From DATARH01 sp050246595 (lineage in GTDB: Bacteria; Pseudomonadota; Alphaproteobacteria; ATCC43930; CGMCC-115725): a DNA stretch of 24,429 nucleotides. Made by a program: the position numbers and the translations under genes. Shown in pieces: positions 7,361 to 14,042 of the stretch. Below the pieces are notes generated by a model. The model made no database searches and was not told the DNA's origin. It saw nothing but the letters and a program-made list of their open reading frames with translations. How positions within the stretch are numbered: the stretch's first letter is position 1; each line of letters begins with the position of its first letter. The stretch covers positions 1 to 24,429 of the forward strand of contig JBFWVT010000078.1 of assembly GCA_050246595.1 (NCBI GenBank). Reading direction: 5' to 3'.

Positions 7361-7397
7361 GGCGGATTACGCTCCGCTTATCCGCCCTACGCTTGCT
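7361..7397 (+). repeat. REP-like palindrome, copy 2
   Basis: GGCGGAT at 7361-7367 pairs with ATCCGCC at 7380-7386, followed by CTACGCTTGCT. It has the same 37-bp length, orientation and trailing bases as copy 1 at 6298-6334. It lies between two convergent genes and touches the stop codon of the thiolase-like gene (7397-7399), so it could serve as a bidirectional hairpin at their 3' ends. Confidence 0.75.
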
Positions 7398-8713
7398 CAG
7401 TTCGGCTCTTTCCCGAACATGATCCAGCCGCCGCTGCTGGGGGTGGTGAAGGCCGCCAGAGCGGTCTCGGCGCGCACCCTGACCTGCCGAGCGCCGGCCG
7501 TGCCGCGGAGCTGTTCGATGCTGTCGGTGTACATCGCGGTGCGGCAGCGCCCGGTGCCCAGATTGCCGCCGCTCGAACAGAACGGGTGCGGTCCCTCGAC
7601 CCGGATGTCGCCGGCGTAGAACGCGAAGGCGTCGCCGCGTTTGACGCCGTGCCACTGGAAGGCCTCCAGAAAGAACTGCGTCATGATTGAATAGCCGTCA
7701 TAGGGATTGAAAATATCGACATCCGCGGGTCCGAGACCGGCGCCCTCGTACATTCTCCTCGCGGCGCGGTCGGTCCAGTCCTCGATCTCGTCCAGATCTT
7801 CCTGGGTGCTGCGCTTGCGGAAATTGTGCTGCGAGTGGTTGAGCACATAAACCGGCTTCTGCTTCATGTCGCGAGCGCGCTCGGCGGTCGTGAACAGATA
7901 CGCGGCGGAGGCGTTGACCGGGCGGTCGCAGTCCCAGACCCGCAGCGGGTTCAGCACGAAACGCGAGTTGACATACTCCTCGACGGTCAGCTGCGGCACG
8001 TTGTGCGTGGCGTTGAACCCCCATGGCGTCAGCAGCCCGTTGCGGTGCTGGTTGACGACAAACGGGGCGAGGTCGTCGTGCTCGCCGCCGTATTTCCGGC
8101 AGTACTGACCGTGCGGGAAGATGTTGATAAAATCGTTGCCGCCGTGATTGCCCCAGGGCGCCGTCCATTGGCGAGCGCCGCGAGCGTAGTCGTCGGCGTT
8201 CTCGCCGCCGCGGCGATAGCGGCCTTCGAGATTGCCGGTCGGGTAGATGACGAGACAGGTGTTGCACATTCCGTCGCCGACGGCCTGCGCCGCCATGCCG
8301 ACCATTTCGCTGATCGTCGGCACCCCGGTCGGGGCGAATTTGACGTTTTTCAGCCCCATCTGGTCGATCAGCCACTGCGCGTTGACCAGAGTGAGACCCC
8401 ACTCCGAATCGTAGGGCGGAGCGAAATAGGGCCGCGGCGCCCACCGCGACGCGGAGCCGCCGCTGCCGCCGGCAATATGGCTGTCGCAGCAGATGACGCC
8501 GTCGATCTGGTCCGGGGTCAGGCCGGCCTCGTCCATCGCCTTCCGGCAGGCCAGGATTGCGTAGGCGCCGAGCGTTTTTTCCATTGAGACGCCGTCCCAG
8601 CGCCGATCGACCGGCGAATGCCCGATCCCAGCCACCGCGACCTTGCCGCGATGCTCCCAGACGCCTGTTCCATCCTTGTCTCGCCGCCACTGATACCGTT
8701 CCGGCGCGGTCAT
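7397..8713 (-). CDS. Thiolase-fold protein, Ltp2-like (probable aldolase-type partner of DUF35)
   Basis: This 438-aa protein has the thiolase fold: VAVAGIGHSPV near the N-terminus, EAGLTPDQIDGVICCDSHIA, and a C-terminal half with FNPYDGYSIMTQFFLEAFQ, SSGGNLGTGR and EQLRGTAGARQV. In biosynthetic and SCP2-type thiolases a nucleophilic Cys precedes the helix after the first half; here that segment reads APTGVPTISEMVGMAAQAV with no Cys. This resembles Ltp2-type steroid side-chain aldolases, which use a thiolase scaffold for retro-aldol cleavage and need a DUF35 partner. The DUF35 gene lies about 270 bp upstream on the same strand. The start is supported by AAAGGTGGAG before the ATG. The substrate is unknown; thiolase or acyl-transfer activity is less likely but not excluded. 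Confidence 0.85.
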   Translation of the reverse strand: MTAPERYQWRRDKDGTGVWEHRGKVAVAGIGHSPVDRRWDGVSMEKTLGAYAILACRKAMDEAGLTPDQIDGVICCDSHIAGGSGGSASRWAPRPYFAPPYDSEWGLTLVNAQWLIDQMGLKNVKFAPTGVPTISEMVGMAAQAVGDGMCNTCLVIYPTGNLEGRYRRGGENADDYARGARQWTAPWGNHGGNDFINIFPHGQYCRKYGGEHDDLAPFVVNQHRNGLLTPWGFNATHNVPQLTVEEYVNSRFVLNPLRVWDCDRPVNASAAYLFTTAERARDMKQKPVYVLNHSQHNFRKRSTQEDLDEIEDWTDRAARRMYEGAGLGPADVDIFNPYDGYSIMTQFFLEAFQWHGVKRGDAFAFYAGDIRVEGPHPFCSSGGNLGTGRCRTAMYTDSIEQLRGTAGARQVRVRAETALAAFTTPSSGGWIMFGKEPN

Positions 8714-8728
8714 GGCTCCACCTTTCCT

Positions 8729-8953
8729 CTATGCTCTGGCGGCTTTGCCCAAAAAGCCGGCGCGATTGCGGGTACGACCGATATCGCCGCCAATTTCGCC
8801 AAATTTACCTTCTATTGTCGATGCTTCGGAGAAGAAGCGTTCAGGAGGTTGTACACCTGCGGTTGAAGTTAATGGATTCAATGGCTCACTGGAGAATCCA
8901 AGGGGTTGCTGGTTGCAGATATGCTGCAGAATTTGCCGGGTGGTGCCATTCAC
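8729..8953 (-). CDS. Doubtful small ORF between the DUF35 and thiolase-like genes
   Basis: A 74-codon frame fills the 267-bp gap between the DUF35 stop (8981) and the thiolase-like start (8713). The product (MNGTTRQILQHICNQQPLGF at its start) matches no family I recognise and lacks domains or membrane segments. The stretch is less GC-rich than its neighbours and could equally be an untranslated spacer or an old insertion. No clear hairpin or promoter was seen. Confidence 0.18.
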   Translation of the reverse strand: MNGTTRQILQHICNQQPLGFSSEPLNPLTSTAGVQPPERFFSEASTIEGKFGEIGGDIGRTRNRAGFLGKAARA

Positions 8954-8980
8954 TGCGCAACCGCGGATTGCGCTTCTCCA

Positions 8981-9391
8981 CTAGGCAACGACCCGCCACT
9001 CGTGGATCAGCTGACCGGGGGCCACCTCCTCGAACGTCAGCTCGACGGCGGCGCCTACCGGCACCTTGTAGGGCGGGGTGCCCGGGAGATTGGAATAGAA
9101 ATTGACCCTGTTATCCGCGTCCAGCGTCACCATTGCGAGATTGTAGGGTTGGTCGGGCATGCGCCGGTTGAGGCGGCCGTCCTCGATCACGATCGAGGCC
9201 GCGATATGGCCTCTGCCCTCGACCTCCTTCCAGGTCAGATCGGTCGCCGAGTTGCAGAATTGGCAGGCAGGCTGCGGCGGGTATTGCAGCCTGTCGCAGG
9301 CGGTGCAGTGCTGCAGGACAAGCCGCCTTTGATTGACGGCGTCCCAGAAGGGCTGGCTCAACGCGTCGGAGACGGGGATCAGCTTTGGCAT
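8981..9391 (-). CDS. DUF35 OB-fold protein with rubredoxin-like zinc ribbon
   Basis: This 136-aa protein is the usual small partner of thiolase-like enzymes. An N-terminal helix (DALSQPFWDAVNQRRLVLQ) leads to a zinc ribbon with Cys29, Cys32, Cys43 and Cys46 (HCTACDR and ACQFC). An OB-fold follows (GRGHIAASIVIEDGRLNRRM, and VPVGAAVELTFEEV). In characterised pairs such as ChsH2/Ltp2 this domain docks on the thiolase-like subunit and holds the CoA ester. GAGGAAC precedes the ATG at 9391. It is the upstream member of a minus-strand pair with the thiolase-like gene. All metal-binding cysteines are present, so it is probably functional. Confidence 0.92.
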   Translation of the reverse strand: MPKLIPVSDALSQPFWDAVNQRRLVLQHCTACDRLQYPPQPACQFCNSATDLTWKEVEGRGHIAASIVIEDGRLNRRMPDQPYNLAMVTLDADNRVNFYSNLPGTPPYKVPVGAAVELTFEEVAPGQLIHEWRVVA

Positions 9392-9661
9392 CAGTTCCTC
9401 AGAGCCTGACGTTTGTTAGGTCCCTGTCCACGGGTCCGGCCTGCGGCCGGCCCGAGAGCCTGCCCCGGGCTTGATCCGGGGATAAACTCCGGCAGGGACC
9501 CATTGTGCAACCACCTGAGCGCCGGCGAAATGGGTCCCTGCCTGCGCAGGGACCCGGCACCTCACACTTTTAGCAACTCCTGACGCTTTGCCGCAACGGC
9601 ACTCCGGTTTACCGGGCCCTGCGCGGGCAAGGCGAAGGCCGGAACCCATGTCGTCCGTCGC
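9392..9661. repeat. Intergenic cluster of palindromic repeats
   Basis: This 270-bp gene-free stretch holds several hairpins. CGGGTCCGGCC/GGCCGGCCCG lies near 9431-9454. CCCCGG and CCGGGG with a GCTTGAT loop lie at 9463-9481, nearly the reverse complement of 16913-16930. A GGGTCCCTGC/GCAGGGACCC palindrome is at 9532-9555, copied at 9964-9987. GGCAGGGACCC also occurs at about 9491-9501 as a half-copy. No coding frame looks real here. Confidence 0.8.
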
Positions 9662-9946
9662 CTACGGCGACAGGGATAGGTAAAGATCAGCCCAGTGCGG
9701 GTTTTCGCGTTCAATCAGATTGATTTTCCAGTCGCGTTTCCACTTCTTGATTTGCCGGTCCCGGACCAGCGCTGTCTCAAGGCGGTCATGGGTTTCGAAC
9801 CATACGAGACGGTCCACGCCGTATTTGGCGGTAAAGCTGGGGATGGCGCGTGTTTTGTGCTGCCAAACGCGGCGCGCGAGTTCGAAGGTCGAACCAACGT
9901 AGAGAGTCCCATACGGTTTAGAGGCGAGGAGATAGACGAACGGCAT
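9662..9946 (-). CDS. Small single-domain GIY-YIG nuclease (YhbQ/UPF0213-like)
   Basis: The 94-aa product is one GIY-YIG domain: PFVYLLASKPYGTLYVGST supplies both Tyr-containing strands, ELARRVWQHK the conserved Arg, and IKKWKRDWKINLIERENPHW the C-terminal signature. Family members usually have 'REKxxK' where this reads RDRQIKK, so the likely metal-binding Glu is an Asp. The frame extends upstream to 9997, but those 17 codons (VPAQAGTH) come from a palindromic repeat, so the start was set at 9946 where family homology begins. Palindromes of one repeat family lie just inside the upstream region (9964-9987) and beyond the stop (9532-9555). A structure-specific nuclease role is likely; the target is unknown. 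Confidence 0.87.
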   Translation of the reverse strand: MPFVYLLASKPYGTLYVGSTFELARRVWQHKTRAIPSFTAKYGVDRLVWFETHDRLETALVRDRQIKKWKRDWKINLIERENPHWADLYLSLSP

Positions 9947-9963
9947 CGTGCGGATCGGAATAT

Positions 9964-9987
9964 GGGTCCCTGCCTGTGCAGGAACCC
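9964..9987. repeat. Palindrome upstream of the GIY-YIG gene
   Basis: GGGTCCCTGC and GCAGGAACCC form a hairpin with one mismatch, the same unit as 9532-9555. It lies 18 bp upstream of the GIY-YIG start and about 17 bp from the stop of the thiamine-diphosphate enzyme gene. Confidence 0.75.
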
Positions 9988-10003
9988 CGAATTGCATCGC
10001 GTG

Positions 10004-11665
10004 TCACTCCCCCCGTCCGACCCACTGGCCATAGACCGGGTACTGGCAACAGACGAACTCGATATAGGCCGGGCGGCCCGACGCATTGACATCGAGCGCC
10101 CGCCGCAGGGCCGGGATGATGTCGGCCGGTTCGCTGATCCGCTCGGTGTGGAAGCCGAGGGCGCCGATCACCTTCGACATGTCCACCTCGTCGGGTCCCA
10201 GCACCTGGTGTGTGAAGGGATCGTGTCCCGGCCCCCAGAAGCCGGGTCCATAACCGGCAAACCCGCCGTTGCTGATGTGCACGATCGTGACCCCGAGTTT
10301 CTCGCGCAGCAGAACCTCAAGATTGCCGAGCATGTAGCCAAGCCCCGCCTCGCCGGTCACCGCTACCGATGCCCGGTCCGGAAACGCCTTTTTGGCGGCA
10401 ATCGCGGCGGCCAGGCTGAAGCCCAGGGTCGAGACATTGCCCCAGCCGAGAAAGCCGCGCGGGATCAGCGTGTCGAAGACGGTGCTCAACTGGTCGCGCG
10501 TGTTGCCGCTCTCGTGCGTCACAAACGATTTTCGCAGGTCCAGCACCCGCATCAGATCGCCGTACACTCGATAGGGGTTGATCGGCGTCTCATCGGAGTT
10601 CATGACCTGCCGGTATCGGGCGAGTGCCTGGTCGCGCGCCGCCTTTACTTCCGCCGCTACATTATCCCCTGGCCGTCCGGCTCCGGACGTGCGCTCGGAC
10701 ACTTCCCGGCGGAGTGCCTGCAAGGTCAGGCGCGCATCGCCGATCACCGCATGCGCCGCTGGGTAGATCTTGTTGATGTGCAGCTCGTCGATGTTGCAGT
10801 GGATGATGGTCTTCGTCGCCGCATCGGGAATGGCGTGGCTGAAGCGGAGCGGCGACAGGCTCGTGCCTATGGCGAGGATCAGGTCGCTTTTGTTCAGGTA
10901 GTGCGCCACCTGATCGCCGCGCACGCCGACAAACAGCGGGTGATCCTCCGGGAACGCCCCCTTGGCCTTGAGGGTGGTAATCACCGGCACATTCACCAGC
11001 TCCGCCAGCGCTTTCAGGTCTTCCGAGGCGCCCGCGTAGATGACCCCCTCGCCTGCGTAGATCAACGGGTTGCGGGCTTCCAGGAGCCGGTCGACCGCTT
11101 CGCGCACATCTACCGGGTCGGGCGCCGATCTCCAGCCCTTGACGGGACGGTAGGGGTCGGCGGTCTCGTCGTAGGTGGCGGTGGCGTTAGGAACAGCCAG
11201 GATCACGGGGCCGGGCCGGCCGCTGCGCAGCATTGTGAAAGCGCGGCGCATGAACTCGGGTGTGCGCTCGGGTTTATCGAGATAGCCGAACCATTTCGAC
11301 ACGGTTTTCATGGAAGATGCGACATCGTACTGGCTGTTGCCCGAGGCACCGGCCGGCACGCCGTCGGTGATGCACAGAACGGGCGAGCCATCCTCATAGG
11401 CCTGCGCCATCCCGGCATAGGCGTACTGCATGCCGGCGGCGTTGACGCCTCCCTGGAAGGTGCACACCCCGATCCGCGAGCCTGCGGTGATGCGCGAGAA
11501 CGCGTCGGCGACCGCGACGGCGTAACGGTCGTCGCGCATCATCAGCATCGGCACCCCTTCCCGGCCGAGCGCGTTGTTCACCCGGCAGACGGGGAAAGTC
11601 GAAACCCAACCCACACCCTCCTGCTTGAGAATGCGGGCAATGCCGGTCGCAACATCGATCGTCAT
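10004..11665 (-). CDS. Thiamine-diphosphate-dependent enzyme, acetolactate-synthase-like, with altered motifs
   Basis: The 553-aa protein has the three-domain layout of this superfamily: an N-terminal pyrimidine-binding domain (1-170), a central domain (190-330, with LILAIGTSLSPLRFSHAIPD) and a C-terminal pyrophosphate-binding domain (370-540). Two normally invariant features differ. The cofactor-activating Glu (in 'RHEQGAA') is Asp46 in MMRDDRYAVAV. The metal-binding GDG...NN motif reads GEAG and then SNGG (about residues 430-460), putting Glu for Asp. Both changes keep charge, so the enzyme may be active with changed chemistry. AAGGAGA precedes the ATG. A dead dioxygenase gene diverges from it. 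The substrate is unknown; a decarboxylase or carboligase of 2-oxo acids is the general expectation. Confidence 0.9.
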   Translation of the reverse strand: MTIDVATGIARILKQEGVGWVSTFPVCRVNNALGREGVPMLMMRDDRYAVAVADAFSRITAGSRIGVCTFQGGVNAAGMQYAYAGMAQAYEDGSPVLCITDGVPAGASGNSQYDVASSMKTVSKWFGYLDKPERTPEFMRRAFTMLRSGRPGPVILAVPNATATYDETADPYRPVKGWRSAPDPVDVREAVDRLLEARNPLIYAGEGVIYAGASEDLKALAELVNVPVITTLKAKGAFPEDHPLFVGVRGDQVAHYLNKSDLILAIGTSLSPLRFSHAIPDAATKTIIHCNIDELHINKIYPAAHAVIGDARLTLQALRREVSERTSGAGRPGDNVAAEVKAARDQALARYRQVMNSDETPINPYRVYGDLMRVLDLRKSFVTHESGNTRDQLSTVFDTLIPRGFLGWGNVSTLGFSLAAAIAAKKAFPDRASVAVTGEAGLGYMLGNLEVLLREKLGVTIVHISNGGFAGYGPGFWGPGHDPFTHQVLGPDEVDMSKVIGALGFHTERISEPADIIPALRRALDVNASGRPAYIEFVCCQYPVYGQWVGRGE

Positions 11666-11995
11666 GAATGCGGTCTCCTTTGCATAGGGCCGAGCCGTCA
11701 GCCTGCGTGTGGGCGCACTGAAGCATACAATGAAGCAGCCGCGTGCCGTTTCCCAACTGTCTGATGAGGGTTATCGGTCGCGAACGGAGGTGGCGAGGTC
11801 TGAGAGGCTGGTTGCGGATGACCTGTCGGTCTCGCGGTCAACCGGCCGCATGGATGCCGGGTGGCGCGTCGCTCGCCATACCGGCGCGGCGCCCCAGCCC
11901 TGCCGCCAATGGCAATCTGCCATGCCGGTTTTCCGCCTTGAACACCTCCCGGCACGAGGCGCGATTGAACCGGGCCAAACGGCAGGAAGTATCCG
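11666..11995. other. Divergent intergenic region
   Basis: These 330 bp separate the minus-strand thiamine-diphosphate enzyme and the plus-strand dioxygenase pseudogene, so both promoters should lie here. Ribosome sites are visible at each end (AAGGAGA on the minus strand, and GGCAGGAAG on the plus strand at about 11981-11989). No convincing sigma-70 boxes, hairpin or coding frame was seen between them. Confidence 0.5.
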
Positions 11996-12290
11996 ATGCT
12001 GGCAATCGAACCGACCGGGGCGGTACTCGACGCGACGGTGCGCGGGATCGATCTGGCGCAATCGTTGGATACGCAAGACTTCGCGCCAATTCTGCTCGCG
12101 CTCGGCGAACACGGCGTGCTGCGCTTTCCGGACCAGCATCTCGACCTGGCAGCGTTGAAGCGCGGTGCTTTACTGCAACCCCGGCTTTGTCGTGCGGATC
12201 AACGAAGGGGCGGAGCGTGAAAGCGACGGGATGCTCGAATATCTGTTCGCGCATCAGTTGCAACCGCAATTCCGCTACACCAATGTGTAG
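11996..12290 (+). pseudogene. TauD/TfdA-family dioxygenase, deleted and truncated
   Basis: The ATG at 11996 starts a normal TauD/TfdA N-terminus (PTGAVLDATVRGIDLAQSLD, then ILLALGEHGVLRFPDQHLD). At about 12162 the text jumps, in another frame, to a downstream part of the family (AVLYCNPGFVVRINEGAERE, LEYLFAHQLQPQFRYTNV). The middle, with the HxD iron ligands, is missing. The match ends at GTG followed by a TAG that the adjacent IS fragment appears to create; the distal His and Arg of the active site are also gone. It cannot be a working Fe(II)/2-oxoglutarate enzyme. AGGAAG before the ATG shows that it was once a proper gene. Confidence 0.8.
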
Positions 12291-12650
12291 GCTGAAAACG
12301 GTCTTTCGATATGTGTATCAGCCAAAATTTGATCTGACAGACGGTGTTGGCTGTCTGAGCCGTCGTGACTGTCGCCTGTCGTCATGCCGCCATGAGTGTC
12401 TCCTTTGCCGAGGGGAGCGCGTCAAGGACGGTCTGCATCGGGGCCTTGCCGAAACACCATCGGCCCTGATGCGGCCGCTTCTCATTGTACTCGGCGGTCC
12501 AGGCATCGAAGTCGGTCTGCAACTCGTCGATCGTGCGATAAATCTTTTTGCGGAATGCCACCCGATAGAACTCGTCGAGCACGGTACGGTGAAAGCGTTC
12601 GCCGATGCCATCGGTTTGCGGGCTCTTGGTCTTTCCCTCGGGCCGTCGGT
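12286..12650 (-). mobile_element. IS481-like element, 3' fragment
   Basis: Read on the minus strand, the last third of a transposase runs KSPQTDGIGERFHRT (with the catalytic Glu), LDEFYRVAFRKKIYRTIDE and PHQGRWCFGKAPMQT, ending in MAA and a TGA at 12384-12382. The terminal core AATTTGATCTGACAGACGG (12329-12347) matches the end of the 1374-2612 element. The two transposases differ at many residues, so they are related elements, not recent copies. The fragment starts abruptly at about 12650, against the stop codon of the glutamine-synthetase-like gene, and its tip probably lies at 12286-12289 inside the dioxygenase remnant. Confidence 0.85.
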
Positions 12651-12657
12651 ATTAGTC

Positions 12658-13968
12658 TTAGTAAACCTCCGCGTAGCGGGCGCAGATCTCGCTCTCGGTC
12701 AGCCCTTCGACGGCGCGCAATTCGGCCCGCTTGAACGCCAGATAGGCGCGGAAAAACACATCGCCAAACCAGTCGCGGGCCGCTTCGCTCGCCTCCAGAT
12801 GCCCGAGCGCCTCGGCGAGCGAGTGCGGCAGCGGATTTGCGTCTGCGGCCTCGCGCTCGGCCTCGCTCATCTCCCAGAAACTGCGGCCGGGTTCGGGCGG
12901 CAATGACCGCTCATGGCGAATGCCGTCAACCCCGGCCCGGATCACCGCGCCAAGCGCCAGATACGGACTCGCGGCGGCGTCGGCGACGCGATATTCGATA
13001 TTGAATTGCCGCGCCGCGTCGTCGCGCCCGTAGATCGGACAGACGCGGATGCTGGCGCCGCGATCGCGCACGGCGACATTGGCCCAGGTCGGGGCCCAGC
13101 GGTTCGGCCGCAGCCGGTAATACGACACCGCCGAAGGCGCCGTGATCGCCGCCAGCGCCGGCAGATGGTGACGCACCCCGGCGACAAAGTGTTCGGCGAC
13201 CCGGCTCAGCCCGTAGGGGCGCTCGGGATCGTGGGACACGGGATTGCCGGAAGCATCGCGCAGGCTGAAATGGATATGCGTGCCGTTGCCGGTCCCGTCG
13301 GGATCGAGGATCGGGGAGAAGATCGCGCAATGCCCGAGACGATGCGCGACGGCGCGCGCGATCTCGCGCTGGATGACGGCCTCGTCGGCGGCGCGCACCC
13401 CCGATGCCGGATGGATCGTGACCTCGTATTGCCGCGCGCCGTATTCCGGCAGAAAACTGTGCGGCGCGAGACCGGCGGCGCGCAGCGCGGCCATCAGAGC
13501 CTCACCGAACACGCCCTGGCGGCGATGCGCGTCAAGCGCATAGGTCGCGGCGGCGCGGTATTCGACACCGGTATAGACGAATTCCTGCTCGAATGCGGCG
13601 AGGATCGTCAGGCCGGCCGGGCCGCCGACCTCGTTCAGCGCGCGCACGGCGCGGTGCAGAAAGCCGCGCGGGCAGCATTCCCAGGGTTCTCCGTCGGTTG
13701 TCATAATGTCGCCGAGATAAAAGCGCTCGGCATGGTCGCCGAGTTCGACCTCGACCTTGGTGCCCGGATCGGGCAGCAGCATGACCTCGCCCTCGGTGCC
13801 GAACGGCGTCTCCATGATCGGGCCGAACGCCGACATCATGATATTGCTCGGCGCCAGACCGATGCCGGTGCGCATGCGCGCCGGCAGATCGGCGGCCGGA
13901 AATCCCTTGCCGCGCACCAGACCGGCGAGATCGCAGGTGCCGAGAAATACGAGCGGTTCGGTTTTCAT
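12658..13968 (-). CDS. Glutamine-synthetase-family ligase
   Basis: The 436-aa protein has a glutamine synthetase fold: an N-terminal beta-grasp part and a catalytic barrel. Visible ligand positions are AAFEQEFVYTG (Glu pair), EYGARQYEVTIHPASG (Glu), GNGTHIHFSL (His), YYRLRPNRWAPTWANVA (Arg) and FNIEYRVADAAASPYLALGA (Glu-x-Arg). It lacks the length and tail of housekeeping GlnA and looks more like the gamma-glutamyl-amine ligases or other catabolic members. ATG 13968 is preferred over the GTG one codon earlier, since GGGAG lies 6 bases upstream. It is the last gene of the minus-strand operon. The 3' end touches the IS481-like fragment, but the C-terminus looks complete. Confidence 0.9.
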   Translation of the reverse strand: MKTEPLVFLGTCDLAGLVRGKGFPAADLPARMRTGIGLAPSNIMMSAFGPIMETPFGTEGEVMLLPDPGTKVEVELGDHAERFYLGDIMTTDGEPWECCPRGFLHRAVRALNEVGGPAGLTILAAFEQEFVYTGVEYRAAATYALDAHRRQGVFGEALMAALRAAGLAPHSFLPEYGARQYEVTIHPASGVRAADEAVIQREIARAVAHRLGHCAIFSPILDPDGTGNGTHIHFSLRDASGNPVSHDPERPYGLSRVAEHFVAGVRHHLPALAAITAPSAVSYYRLRPNRWAPTWANVAVRDRGASIRVCPIYGRDDAARQFNIEYRVADAAASPYLALGAVIRAGVDGIRHERSLPPEPGRSFWEMSEAEREAADANPLPHSLAEALGHLEASEAARDWFGDVFFRAYLAFKRAELRAVEGLTESEICARYAEVY

Positions 13969-14042
13969 CACGCGCTCCCGAAAAGGAATTGCCCAAGCCG
14001 GCGGTGCTGGCCGCTATCCGCCGCGGACGATCCGGCGAACGG

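Noticed and set aside
8981..9391. Reading DUF35 plus the thiolase-like gene as a standard beta-ketothiolase system
   Set aside because: The thiolase-like protein has no Cys at the nucleophile segment, so ordinary thiolysis is not supported.
9695..11764. 689-codon plus-strand ORF opposite the thiamine-diphosphate enzyme
   Set aside because: It is an antisense shadow of a GC-rich gene; the minus strand carries clear family motifs and a ribosome site.
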